Origin: Marinobacter gudaonensis
GTDB lineage: Bacteria > Pseudomonadota > Gammaproteobacteria > Pseudomonadales > Oleiphilaceae
Direction: 5' to 3'
Assembly (NCBI RefSeq): GCF_900115175.1
Contig: NZ_FOYV01000001.1
Location: 1,488,001-1,552,000, forward strand
Length of the DNA: 64,000 nt
Positions 42,964 to 51,696 of this stretch are shown piece by piece. Made by a program: the position numbers and the translations under genes. Numbering within the stretch: position 1 is the stretch's first letter; the number at the start of each line of letters is the position of its first letter. The notes under the pieces were generated by a model that did not search any database, was not told the origin of the DNA, and was given only the letters and a program-made list of their open reading frames with translations.

Positions 42964-43857
42964 CTACTCCACCACCTCTGCCATCCCCGGCTGTCCATAC
43001 CAGTATCCGTTACAGGGCGGCGCTTCGACCAGTTGCAGCGGATCGGTCGCGGGCGTATTGCCTCGGCGCACCTGATCAAAGCGATGAACCACCTCTTCCA
43101 TGCCCTGATGCTCCGGACTCAGGCGCACCGTGGAGACGCCCATGTCCTCCATCAGCGGCAGTTGCCGCATCAGGTCGTAGCGTGCGCCAGACAGCGTGGA
43201 AATGCCGTTGATCCGGAACAGTTCCTGCGATTCCCGGGAGCGCAGCTCCAGGCCGTCCGGGTGCTCGATGCAGCGGAACTGGCAGTTGTCCTTCGGCAGG
43301 TTGTAGTGCCTTGCCGTAAAGCAGCGGGACGACCAGGCCAGGGGCAGGAAGCCCCAGGCAAACACTTCCGCCGGCAGGGCCAGGCCCTCACGCTCAAGGC
43401 CCTGAAGCAGATGACCAAGGGTTTCCCGGCCAAGCTCCACCGGCAGGCTCCAGCCCTGCAGGCCCTGCCTGGCCAGTACCTTCAGGGTGGCGACGTTGTA
43501 GATGTTCATGGACGGACCGGTGACAAACGGCAACCGGTTGCGGATGGCCACCTGCACGGCGCTCTGGTCGTTGGCTTCCACCATGAAGTCGCCCTGCTCG
43601 CAGAACCGGCGGAGCCGGCGCAGGTCGGCATCGGATTCAATCAGGGTGAGCGTGGAGAGCACCACGTTCTTGCCGCAGGCCTTGAGATCCCGGGCCAGGT
43701 CCAGCCAGTCATCGGGTTTGAGTTCCCGACGGCGGGAGCAGACCACCTCGCCCAGGTACACGATATCCACCGGCCATTCGGCGGCACGGGCGTAGAACTC
43801 GAAAACCGTCTGTCGGGACCAGAACCACAGGATCGGCCCCAGGGACAGGTTCAGCAT
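42964..43857 (-). CDS. ubiV: UbiV, O2-independent ubiquinone hydroxylation protein (U32 peptidase fold)
   Basis: A 297-residue protein of the U32 peptidase family that, with UbiU, hydroxylates the ubiquinone ring without oxygen, using prephenate in characterised systems. The four 4Fe-4S ligands are present at Cys40, Cys179, Cys192 and Cys196, a pattern matching the E. coli protein as I remember it (offset by one). The SGARYDLMRQLPLMEDMGVSTVRLSP segment is conserved. I choose ATG 43857, the family N-terminus, rather than the longer frame to 43896. It is 13 bases after ubiU, so the pair is an operon. Confidence 0.92.
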   Translation of the reverse strand: MLNLSLGPILWFWSRQTVFEFYARAAEWPVDIVYLGEVVCSRRRELKPDDWLDLARDLKACGKNVVLSTLTLIESDADLRRLRRFCEQGDFMVEANDQSAVQVAIRNRLPFVTGPSMNIYNVATLKVLARQGLQGWSLPVELGRETLGHLLQGLEREGLALPAEVFAWGFLPLAWSSRCFTARHYNLPKDNCQFRCIEHPDGLELRSRESQELFRINGISTLSGARYDLMRQLPLMEDMGVSTVRLSPEHQGMEEVVHRFDQVRRGNTPATDPLQLVEAPPCNGYWYGQPGMAEVVE

Positions 43858-43870
43858 CAGACAATACCCC

Positions 43871-44866
43871 CTATTTCCATTTTCGGTGGTAGGCACCGAG
43901 GGTGGTCAGTCCGCCCTCGGACAGGCCAGCCAGGGATTTCTGCCACTGGGGCTCCACCGTAAAGTGGTCGGCCCCCTCGGCCAGGTTGTCCAGGGCATGG
44001 CGCCAGGTCCGTGCCACTTCGGCAATGTAGGCGGGGCTGCGTTGCCGGCCTTCAATCTTCACGGCGCGAATACCCAGGGCCGCCAGCTCCGGCAAAAGGT
44101 CCAGGGTGTTCAGGCTGACCGGCTCCTCGATGGCGTGATAAACGCTGCCCTCCACTTCAAAGCGGCCTTTGCAGAGAGTCGGGTAGCCCGCCGACTCACC
44201 CGGGCCGTAGCGGTCAATAAGAACGTCGTTCAGACGGGACTCAAGTCCCTGAGGGGTTTCCTGCCAGCGCACCGCCTTGGCCGGTGAGCAGGCGCCCCGG
44301 GTATTGGGGGACTCGTCGGTGAGATAGGACGACAGATAACAGCGACCCTCCGCCATGATGCAAAGACTGCCGAAGCCAAAGACCTCAAGCTCCACGGGGC
44401 TGCGCGCGGCAACACCGCGAACCTGGTCCAGCGACAGAACCCGCGGCAGAACCGCCCGGCGAATATCGAAGTTGTCCTTGTAGAAGGAAAGCGCCTCATG
44501 GCTCGTGGCCGAGCCCTGCACCGACAGGTGACGGGGAATATGGGGGTAGCGGTTAGCAGCGTAGTCGAGCAGGCCCATATCCGCCAGGATGATGGCGTCC
44601 ACCCCGAGCCCGGCGGCGCGGTCCACCGCACTCTTCCATTGCTCCCAGCCGTCGGGCTGGGGGTAGGTGTTGATCGCGCAGAACACCCTGACGCCGCGCA
44701 GCCGGGCGTACTCGATACCTTCAGCCGCGCGCTGTTCATTGAAGTTCAGGCCGGCAAACTGGCGGGCGTTGGTGCTGTCCCTGAAACCGAAATACACCGC
44801 GTTGGCACCATTATCCACGGCGGTTTTCAGTGCCGGCAGGCTGCCGGCCGGGCACACAAGTTCCAT
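43871..44866 (-). CDS. ubiU: UbiU, O2-independent ubiquinone hydroxylation protein (U32 peptidase fold)
   Basis: A 331-residue U32-family protein forming a heterodimer with UbiV. The N-terminus MELVCPAGSLPALKTAVDNG is typical. The Fe-S ligands Cys169, Cys176, Cys193 and Cys232 are at exactly the positions I recall for E. coli UbiU. It provides ubiquinone during anaerobic growth, which nitrate reductase (and qNOR, if ubiquinol-linked) can use. ATG 44866 has GGAG 7 bases upstream. The upstream region (44867-45151) is AT-rich and carries several TACCCC-type heptamers, but no full FNR box. Confidence 0.93.
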   Translation of the reverse strand: MELVCPAGSLPALKTAVDNGANAVYFGFRDSTNARQFAGLNFNEQRAAEGIEYARLRGVRVFCAINTYPQPDGWEQWKSAVDRAAGLGVDAIILADMGLLDYAANRYPHIPRHLSVQGSATSHEALSFYKDNFDIRRAVLPRVLSLDQVRGVAARSPVELEVFGFGSLCIMAEGRCYLSSYLTDESPNTRGACSPAKAVRWQETPQGLESRLNDVLIDRYGPGESAGYPTLCKGRFEVEGSVYHAIEEPVSLNTLDLLPELAALGIRAVKIEGRQRSPAYIAEVARTWRHALDNLAEGADHFTVEPQWQKSLAGLSEGGLTTLGAYHRKWK

Positions 44867-44959
44867 GATTGTCTCCGCTGCTGGGTCTGGAGGCACCCTA
44901 CGCAGACCCTCGGCGAAGCGCCTTGATGATTGTCAGCACAGCTCCGGGACGGCACCGCC

Positions 44960-45079
44960 TACCCCGATGGAGATACCCTCCCGGCTATTTTTATTTCTCC
45001 GTTTTATTTCTTAATATCAATAAGATAACAAATTCTTACTCAGTCTCACCGAGAGACGCCTACCCCATCAACTACCCCC
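44960..45079. promoter_or_regulatory. Cluster of TACCC heptamers in the ubiU / chemoreceptor divergent region
   Basis: TACCCCG (44960-44966), TACCCTC (44974-44980), TACCCCA (45061-45067) and TACCCCC (45073-45079) lie in the same orientation between ubiU and the NIT-domain chemoreceptor, in two pairs 14 and 12 bases apart. They resemble NarL heptamers (TACYYMT), which may occur as direct repeats. Weak evidence, since TACCC is short. Confidence 0.3.
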
Positions 45080-45151
45080 TCACGACGATGGTCCGGGGGC
45101 GGGTTGAGTCGGGATAATTGCCCCAATTTCCAATCCGAGAAAGGCAACACG

Positions 45152-47179
45152 ATGAAACTGATCAACAACCTCTCCATGCGGGGCAAACTGATGACCCTGG
45201 TGGTGCCGGCATTGCTGGTAATCCTGTATTTTGCCCTGGACAGCATCGCATTGAATTACAGCGAGCGTGAGAACATGCAGTATCTGCGCGCCGCCGTGGA
45301 ACTGGCCGAAATCGGTGACCCGCTCACCGAATCGCTGCAGAAAGAGCGGGGCCGCTCTGCTGTCCTGCTGGCCGCAAGGCCGGGCAGCGAAGGCGCGCTG
45401 CAGGCAGAGCGCGATCTCGCCAGCCAGCGCCAGGAAACCGAAAGCCGGATCAGCGCCTATCGCCAGAGCATCCAGGCACTCACGGCCAGATCCGAATTCG
45501 ATGCCACGGTTGCTGACAGCATTCAGTCCGTCGACCGGAGCCTGGCCAGCCTCGCCCAGATCCGACGCTCCATCGACGGTCGGGCAATCGCTGCGACCGA
45601 GGCGGCTTCTTATTTCACCACTACGATCACATCGCTGACTGACCGCATTGGCCTGATCGTTCGCCGCACCAGCGATGCCGAGCTGACCCGGCAGATCAAC
45701 GCCTACCGGGCCATGGCAGAACTTGCGGAAAGGGCGGGCCGTGAGCGCGCAGCTGGCGCCGCGCTGATCCGCAGTGGCGAGTTCGATCTGCCCACGCTCC
45801 AGCGAATTGCCGACCTGGCCGGGCAGCAGCAGGCCTACCTGGACAACGCCCTGGCGATGCTGGCCTCGGACGACAGCCACAGGATCACACTGGCGGCCCT
45901 ACCGGGCTCCGCCGAAAGCCGTGCCCTTGATGAGCAGCGAGCCACCTTGTTCAGCAGCCCCTCCGGCATGTACGCCCTGGATGCCTCCGACTGGTTCGCT
46001 ACCGCTACCGACCGCATCCGTGCTCTCAATACTCTGCGCCAGGACCTGCTGACCGAAATCGAGCAACTGGCCGACATCGCTGTGGCCGACGCCCGCCGGG
46101 ATCTGATCACCGCCTCGGTGGTCGCGGGCGGTGCGGTCCTGGGCGTCCTCGCCCTCGTTCTGATCATCATCCGGGCCATCAATCTCCAGGTCGGTCGTCT
46201 ACTTGAAGGTGTGCGCTTCGCCATGGACAACAAGGATCTGACCCGCAATATCCACGTCGCCAGCCGCGACGAGGTGGGCACCATAGGCAAGGCCATCAAC
46301 GAGCTGTTCGGGCGTTTCGGCAATGCCTTGCTGCAGATCGACAAGTCCAGTGTCCAGCTGGCCGCTGCGACCGAACAGACCAGTTCCACCGCCGGACAAA
46401 ACTCCAGCCAGGTGAAGAACCAGCAGCAACAGATTGAGCAGGTGGCCGCGGCCACCGAGGAAATGTCCGCCACCTCCGAGGAAATTTCCCGCAACACCCA
46501 GCAGGTGGCTGACGCTGCTCGTAGCGCCATGGACAAGAGCCGGAGTGGTGAGCAGGTTCTGCACGGCAGCGTACAGAGCATCCGGTCACTGGCGCGTTCC
46601 GTTCAGAAGGTGAACGAGGTGATCGAAGAGCTGGAAAGCCGGAGCACCACCATCAGCGATGTGGTGGATGTGATCCGCAAGGTGGCCGACCAGACCAACC
46701 TGCTGGCCCTGAACGCGGCCATTGAAGCCGCTCGGGCGGGCGAGCATGGTCGCGGCTTTGCCGTGGTGGCAGACGAAGTGCGCACCCTGGCCCAGCAAAC
46801 CCACCAGTCCACCACCCAGATTGAGGACATCATCAACGGGTTCAAGGACATTACCGAGAGCGCCAGTCGCTCCATCCTGGAGAGCCACAAGCTGGCGAAC
46901 GCCACCAGCGAGCAGGCCTCCGAGCTGGAACAGACCTTCGCGGACATCCTCACCGATGTGAACAGCATTTCCGACATGGCCAGCCAGATTGCGACCGCCT
47001 CGGAAGAGCAGGTGGCGGTAACCCGGGAACTGGCCGGCAGCATGGAGTCGGTGAGCGAAGCGGCGATCCTGACCCTGACCGGTTCCCAGGAAATCACTCA
47101 GGTGACCGGTGAGCAGGCCCGGCTGGCCCGGGTGCTTCAGGATCTGGCCAACGAGTTCAAGGTGCCGGCCTACAGCTGA
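45152..47179 (+). CDS. Methyl-accepting chemotaxis protein with nitrate/nitrite-sensing (NIT) domain
   Basis: A 675-residue chemoreceptor. Domains in order: helix 1 (about 12-32), a large all-alpha periplasmic NIT domain (about 50-300, including [21 protein letters not shown] and a second repeat with [18 protein letters not shown]), helix 2 (about 315-340), HAMP (about 345-395), and a signalling domain. The conserved hairpin tip is [45 protein letters not shown] domains sense nitrate/nitrite, so it probably guides cells to nitrate. ATG 45152 has AAAGG 8 bases upstream. It is monocistronic with a strong terminator. Confidence 0.9.
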   Translation: MKLINNLSMRGKLMTLVVPALLVILYFALDSIALNYSERENMQYLRAAVELAEIGDPLTESLQKERGRSAVLLAARPGSEGALQAERDLASQRQETESRISAYRQSIQALTARSEFDATVADSIQSVDRSLASLAQIRRSIDGRAIAATEAASYFTTTITSLTDRIGLIVRRTSDAELTRQINAYRAMAELAERAGRERAAGAALIRSGEFDLPTLQRIADLAGQQQAYLDNALAMLASDDSHRITLAALPGSAESRALDEQRATLFSSPSGMYALDASDWFATATDRIRALNTLRQDLLTEIEQLADIAVADARRDLITASVVAGGAVLGVLALVLIIIRAINLQVGRLLEGVRFAMDNKDLTRNIHVASRDEVGTIGKAINELFGRFGNALLQIDKSSVQLAAATEQTSSTAGQNSSQVKNQQQQIEQVAAATEEMSATSEEISRNTQQVADAARSAMDKSRSGEQVLHGSVQSIRSLARSVQKVNEVIEELESRSTTISDVVDVIRKVADQTNLLALNAAIEAARAGEHGRGFAVVADEVRTLAQQTHQSTTQIEDIINGFKDITESASRSILESHKLANATSEQASELEQTFADILTDVNSISDMASQIATASEEQVAVTRELAGSMESVSEAAILTLTGSQEITQVTGEQARLARVLQDLANEFKVPAYS

Positions 47180-47193
47180 TACCCACCGCTGGC

Positions 47194-47230
47194 AAAAAAA
47201 GGGCTGTCCGGAAACGGACAGCCCTTTTTT
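47194..47230. terminator. Bidirectional intrinsic terminator between the chemoreceptor and hemN
   Basis: GGGCTGTCCG (47201-47210) and CGGACAGCCC (47215-47224) form a perfect 10-bp stem with a GAAA loop, flanked by seven A on the left and six T on the right. It can end transcription of both converging genes. Confidence 0.95.
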
Positions 47231-47257
47231 CGTTCTCCCAACCCGATTCCGGAAGCT

Positions 47258-48676
47258 TCAGATAATGCGGGAGAACCGCTGGCTGGCACCTTCCTTACGA
47301 TACAGGTCGAAGATCTGGCAGATGGCCCGGATCAGCAACCGGCCGGCGGGCTGGACCTGGAGTGCCCGGCCATCATCGGCGATCAATTCATCCTGAAGCA
47401 TGGGCTTGAGGCGCCCGAGCTCATCGGCAAAATAGCGGTCCAGATCTTCCTGCCACACCGCCGAGAACTGCTGGCGATCCAGCCGGAACTGGCAGATCAG
47501 CTGGCCGATCACCCAGCGGCGGATGCGGTCATCGCGCGTGAGGTTCACACCCTTGGTGATGGCCAGTTGGCCGGCATCAATGGCCGTTTCCCAGGAGGGC
47601 AGGTCGTGGTTGTTCTGGAAGTAGGCGTCGTCGGTCTGGCCAATGGCGGATACGCCCAGGGACACGAGATCACATTCCGAGTGGGTGGTATAACCCTGAA
47701 AGTTCCGATGCAGTCGACCTTCCCGCTGGGCCACGGCCAGGCTGTCGTCGGGCTTGGCGAAGTGGTCCATGCCGATGTACTCGTAGCCGGCCTCCAGCAG
47801 CCGGTTGATGGTGTTGTGCAGGATAGTGAGCTTCTGCTGCGGGCTGGGCAGGGTGTCGGCCTGGATGCGGGTTTGCGGGTAGAAGCGGTCCGGCAAGTGG
47901 GCGTAGCTGAACACGGAGAGTCGGTCCGGTAACATTTCAATCACCGCTTCCAGGGTTTCCGCGAAGCTTTCCGGGGTCTGGTACGGCAGGCCGTAGATGA
48001 GGTCGAGGTTGATCGACCGGAAACCAATACGGCGTGCCTCGTTGAGTACACTCTCGGTCATGGCCCGGGGCTGGATGCGGTTCACCGCTTTCTGTACCTG
48101 CGGGTTGACGTCCTGCACGCCCAGGCTGATGCGGTTAAAGCCCAGTTCCCAGAGGGTTGGCAGGGTGTCCTGGTCCACCTCGCGCGGATCAATCTCCACG
48201 CTGTAATCCCGCTCTGCCCCGCTTTGCAGGTTGAACAGCTCACCGTAACCTTCCATCAGGTGCTGCATGACATCCCTGGGCAGGAAGGTAGGCGTGCCAC
48301 CGCCCCAGTGCAGCTGGGTGACGGGACGGTCGGCACCAAACAGTTTGGACTGAATGGCCGCTTCTTTCAGAACCCGCTCCACGTAAGGCATGGCCTTGTA
48401 ACGCTTTTTGGTGATCACCTTGTTGCAGGCGCAGTAATAGCACAGGTGCGCGCAGAACGGCAGGTGGGTATAAAGCGACAGGGGCCGGCCGCTGGCCTTG
48501 CTGCGGGCGGCGGCCTTGACCATCTCTTCCACCGGGTAGTTCTGGTTGAATTCGACGGCCGTGGGATAGGACGTATACCGGGGGCCACTGAGGTCGTAGC
48601 GGCGGATCAGGGCGTCGTCCCACTGGAATTCAGGCAGTGTTGCTGTTCGGGGCTGAGGTGCGGCGGTGGCGGTCAT
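47258..48676 (-). CDS. hemN: Oxygen-independent coproporphyrinogen III oxidase HemN
   Basis: A 472-residue radical-SAM enzyme that decarboxylates coproporphyrinogen III during anaerobic heme synthesis. The cluster motif is CAHLCYYCAC (Cys75, Cys79, Cys82, Cys84). The N-terminal YDLSGPRYTSYPTAVEFN and the C-terminal HemN domain are complete, as in true HemN and unlike HemW. It supplies heme for NarI, qNOR and DNR. I choose ATG 48676, with only a weak ribosome site (AGAG); the frame to 48724 has no better one. An ANR-like box lies 75 bases upstream. Confidence 0.94.
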   Translation of the reverse strand: MTATAAPQPRTATLPEFQWDDALIRRYDLSGPRYTSYPTAVEFNQNYPVEEMVKAAARSKASGRPLSLYTHLPFCAHLCYYCACNKVITKKRYKAMPYVERVLKEAAIQSKLFGADRPVTQLHWGGGTPTFLPRDVMQHLMEGYGELFNLQSGAERDYSVEIDPREVDQDTLPTLWELGFNRISLGVQDVNPQVQKAVNRIQPRAMTESVLNEARRIGFRSINLDLIYGLPYQTPESFAETLEAVIEMLPDRLSVFSYAHLPDRFYPQTRIQADTLPSPQQKLTILHNTINRLLEAGYEYIGMDHFAKPDDSLAVAQREGRLHRNFQGYTTHSECDLVSLGVSAIGQTDDAYFQNNHDLPSWETAIDAGQLAITKGVNLTRDDRIRRWVIGQLICQFRLDRQQFSAVWQEDLDRYFADELGRLKPMLQDELIADDGRALQVQPAGRLLIRAICQIFDLYRKEGASQRFSRII

Positions 48677-48750
48677 GATCAGTGCTCTGGCGTGTATCTG
48701 CGGTTTTCGGGGATTGGTCCGCATTGTGCGGCAAAGGGTGCGGTGCCGTT

Positions 48751-48764
48751 TTGATGCGGGTCAG
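48751..48764. promoter_or_regulatory. ANR-like box upstream of hemN
   Basis: TTGAT-GCGG-GTCAG keeps a complete left half-site and three of five right-half bases of the FNR/ANR consensus. It is 75 bases before the hemN start, a suitable distance for activation, and hemN is commonly ANR-dependent in relatives. Confidence 0.4.
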
Positions 48765-48853
48765 CTGAGTGATGGTTTCAGTTTACCAGCGGGGTTTATG
48801 AACCACCCTTGGGCTGTTGGCGTACTTGGTTTACCCCTTTGTGGGCATAGCCC

Positions 48854-48964
48854 GGTGGTTGGAGGGGAAGGCCTGCCAAAATACGCTGTGAATACGTCCA
48901 TGTACGCTCGGCTCCGCCATCCATGGCTCCGCACGATTTTGGCAGGCCTTCCCCTCCAACCACC
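48854..48964. repeat. Long-hairpin repeat element, copy C
   Basis: Perfect 29-bp arms (48854-48882 and 48936-48964) enclose a 53-base loop. The loop shares TCCGCCATCCATGGCTCCGCAC (48913-48934) with copy A and ACGCT blocks with both other copies; the left part of its loop is different. It lies between divergent genes, so a purely terminator role does not fit this copy. Confidence 0.85.
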
Positions 48965-49011
48965 TAACTTAGGTGCAAGCCCGCAGCCTACTGACTGGAG
49001 AGTTCCTCACC

Positions 49012-50544
49012 ATGGCAAACCTGATTCTGATTCTCGGAGACCAGTTAACGAGAGACATCAGCGCCCTCGAGAACGCCGACAAGGATCGGGATCTGGTGGT
49101 CATGGCCGAAGTTCACGACGAGGCCAGCTACACCAACCACCACAAGAAAAAGATCGTGCTGCTGTTTAGTGCCATGCGTCACTTTGCCCGGCAACTGGAG
49201 GGCGATGGCTGGCAGGTGCATTACCAGGCCTATCATCCGGAAAACGAACACCAGAGCCTCGAGGCGCTGGTGGGCGAGCAGGTTAAGCGAACTAACGCGG
49301 AGAAAGTCATCACCACCGAATGCGGTGAATGGCGGCTGCATGAGCAGATCTGTGGTTGGCATGAGCGGCTTGGGGTGCCGGTGGAGATTCGGCCGGACTC
49401 GCGGTTTATTGCCAGCAAGCAGGAGTTTGCCGACTGGGCCGAGGGGCGCAAGCAGTTGCGGATGGAGTTCTTCTACCGGGAGATGCGGCGCAAGACTGGG
49501 CTGCTGATGACCGGCGAGGGTGAGCCGGAGGGCGGGCAGTGGAATTTTGATGCCGACAACCGGAAGAAGTGGACCGGCAAGCCGCCGGCGCCGGCGCCGT
49601 TTCGGGTGGAGCCGGACGCCATCACCCGCGAGGTTATTGCCCTGGTGGACGAGCATTTCGCCGATCATTTCGGCACCACCGAGGACTTTCACTTTGCGGT
49701 AACGCCCGGGGATGCCGAGGCGGCGCTCGAGCATTTCATCGATTTCGCCCTGCCCTGTTTCGGCGATTACCAGGACGCGATTTCGGATTCCGAAGACTGG
49801 CTGTTCCACTCGATTCTCTCGCCCTACATCAACTGCGGCCTGCTGGATCCGCTCGCAGTGTGCGAGGCGGCGGCCCGGGCGTGGTATTCGGGGCGCGCGC
49901 CAATCAACGCGGTGGAGGGGTTTATCCGGCAAATTCTGGGGTGGCGGGAGTTTGTGCGGGGCATTTACTGGATGAACATGCCGCATTATGCGCAGGAAAA
50001 CCGGCTCGGCAACAATCGCGCCCTGCCCTGGTTCTACTGGACCGGTGAGACGAAGATGCGCTGCATGCACAAGGCCATCGATGCCACCCGCCGCAACGCC
50101 TACGCGCACCACATCCAGCGGCTGATGGTGACCGGCAACTTTGCCCTGCTGGCCGGCATCAAACCCGAGGAGATCTGCGACTGGTACCTGGCGGTCTATG
50201 CCGATGCCTATGACTGGGTGGAGCTGCCCAACGTACTGGGCATGGTGATGCACGCCGACGGCGGCTACCTGGGCTCAAAACCCTACGCCGCCAGCGGCAA
50301 GTACATCCAGCGCATGTCCGACCACTGCGCCAACTGCCATTACAAGGTGAACAAGGCCACCGAGGCAGACGCCTGTCCGTTCAATGCCCTGTACTGGCAT
50401 TTCATTGACCGACACCGGGACGATTTCGCGAACAACCCCCGCATTGGGATGATGTACCGTAACTGGGACAAGCAGAAGCCGGACAAGCGGGAGGCGCTGC
50501 TCCAGCGCGCCGAGCACCTGCTGGCGAACCTGGAGCAGCTCTGA
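49012..50544 (+). CDS. Cryptochrome/photolyase-family protein with Fe-S cluster (FeS-BCP, PhrB-like)
   Basis: A 510-residue flavoprotein of the bacterial FeS cryptochrome and (6-4) photolyase group. The N-terminal alpha/beta antenna domain starts MANLILILGDQLTRDISAL. The C-terminal FAD-binding region includes INAVEGFIRQILGWREFVRGIYWMNMP and RRNAYAHHIQRLMVTGNFALL. The C-terminal cysteines of SDHCANCHYKV and DACPFNALYWHF, with an earlier Cys, fit the 4Fe-4S site. It probably repairs UV-made (6-4) photoproducts, or senses light. ATG 49012 has GGAGAG upstream. It is not functionally tied to the denitrification genes. Confidence 0.92.
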   Translation: MANLILILGDQLTRDISALENADKDRDLVVMAEVHDEASYTNHHKKKIVLLFSAMRHFARQLEGDGWQVHYQAYHPENEHQSLEALVGEQVKRTNAEKVITTECGEWRLHEQICGWHERLGVPVEIRPDSRFIASKQEFADWAEGRKQLRMEFFYREMRRKTGLLMTGEGEPEGGQWNFDADNRKKWTGKPPAPAPFRVEPDAITREVIALVDEHFADHFGTTEDFHFAVTPGDAEAALEHFIDFALPCFGDYQDAISDSEDWLFHSILSPYINCGLLDPLAVCEAAARAWYSGRAPINAVEGFIRQILGWREFVRGIYWMNMPHYAQENRLGNNRALPWFYWTGETKMRCMHKAIDATRRNAYAHHIQRLMVTGNFALLAGIKPEEICDWYLAVYADAYDWVELPNVLGMVMHADGGYLGSKPYAASGKYIQRMSDHCANCHYKVNKATEADACPFNALYWHFIDRHRDDFANNPRIGMMYRNWDKQKPDKREALLQRAEHLLANLEQL

Positions 50545-50559
50545 CGCCCTGCTGTGACG

Positions 50560-51678
50560 TCAGTGGGGCGCAATCCGCTTCTCGGTTTCCGGATCGAAGA
50601 ACACCACCTTTTTCATATCGAACATCAGTTCGGCGGTTTCACCCCAGGTCACCGGGTGCTCCGGATCAATCCGGCAGTGAACGTTGGTGTCGTTGAGCTG
50701 GATCAGCGCGATGACGTCCGGGCCGGTGGGTTCGGTGACCTCGATGGTGAACTCGCCCTTGGTCACCAGGCTCTGATCGTTCTTCTGATCCTGGGGCTGG
50801 GTGATGTGTTCCGGGCGAATGCCCAGAATCACCTTGCGTCCCACGCGGTCGGCCAGGTAATTCGGCACCGGCAGCCTTAGCGTGTTGCCATTGTTGCCGC
50901 GCACTTCCGCGTACAATCCCTGATCACCCTGTTCCACGGTCACGGGCACGAAGCTCATGGCCGGCGACCCCATGAATCCGGCCACAAACAGGTTGGCCGG
51001 GGTGTTGTAGACCTCTTTCGGCGTGCCCAGCTGCTGCAGCTCGCCGTCCTTGAGTACGGCAATGCGGTCGGCCAGGGTCATGGCCTCGATCTGGTCGTGG
51101 GTCACGTACACGATGGTGGTTTTCAGGCGCTGGTGCAGCTTCTTGATCTCCGTGCGCATTTCCACCCGAAGCTTGGCGTCGAGGTTCGACAGCGGCTCAT
51201 CGAACAGATAGATGCGCGGCCGGCGAGCCAGGGCCCGGCCCATGGCCACCCGCTGCTGCTGACCGCCGGACAGGTTCGCCGGCTTTTTGTTGAGCAGCTG
51301 GGAGATCTGCAGCAGATCCGCCACCCGTTCCACTTCCTGGTCGATTTCGTGCTTTGGCAAGCCCCGGATCTTCAGGCCGAAGGCAATGTTCTCGCGCACA
51401 CTCATGGTGGGGTACAGGGCGTAGGACTGGAACACCATGGCGATATCGCGGTCCTTCGGCTCCATGGTGGAGATGTCCTTGCCCTCCAGCACAATGGAAC
51501 CGTCGCTAATGGTTTCCAGGCCGGCAATGGTGTTCATCAGGGTGGACTTGCCACAGCCGGATGGGCCCACCAGGATCAGGAATTCCCCGGAGGCGATGTC
51601 GATGTCGATGCCCTTGAGGGTCTCCTCGGCGACACCCGGGTAGGTTTTGCGGATGCTCCGCAGTTCCAGTTGAGACAT
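50560..51678 (-). CDS. gtsD: Sugar ABC importer ATPase (MsmK/UgpC/MalK family)
   Basis: A 372-residue ATPase. Walker A is GPSGCGKST (about 38-46), the Q-loop is MVFQSYALYP, the signature is LSGGQQQRVAMGRALAR, Walker B is IYLFDEPLSNLD and the switch His is in VTHDQ. The C-terminal 140 residues are the regulatory TOBE-type domain of the MalK subfamily. It energises the adjacent permeases. AGGA lies about 9 bases before ATG 51678. It is the last gene of the sugar operon. Symbol by synteny with Pseudomonas gtsABCD; sugar identity is inferred. Confidence 0.85.
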   Translation of the reverse strand: MSQLELRSIRKTYPGVAEETLKGIDIDIASGEFLILVGPSGCGKSTLMNTIAGLETISDGSIVLEGKDISTMEPKDRDIAMVFQSYALYPTMSVRENIAFGLKIRGLPKHEIDQEVERVADLLQISQLLNKKPANLSGGQQQRVAMGRALARRPRIYLFDEPLSNLDAKLRVEMRTEIKKLHQRLKTTIVYVTHDQIEAMTLADRIAVLKDGELQQLGTPKEVYNTPANLFVAGFMGSPAMSFVPVTVEQGDQGLYAEVRGNNGNTLRLPVPNYLADRVGRKVILGIRPEHITQPQDQKNDQSLVTKGEFTIEVTEPTGPDVIALIQLNDTNVHCRIDPEHPVTWGETAELMFDMKKVVFFDPETEKRIAPH

Positions 51679-51696
51679 TGTTGTTATCCTCTCTGA

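Larger units (their letters stand above)
48677..49011. other. 335-base divergent intergenic region between hemN and the photolyase gene
   Basis: This region holds the hemN promoter side with an ANR-like box (48751-48764) and hairpin element copy C (48854-48964). The last 45 bases carry the photolyase ribosome site (CTGGAGAG). I see no further gene in it. Confidence 0.7.

Noticed and set aside
48854..48964. Hairpin elements as integron attC sites
   Set aside because: They fold like attC, but the required RYYYAAC and GTTRRRY ends are absent and no integrase or cassette array is nearby.
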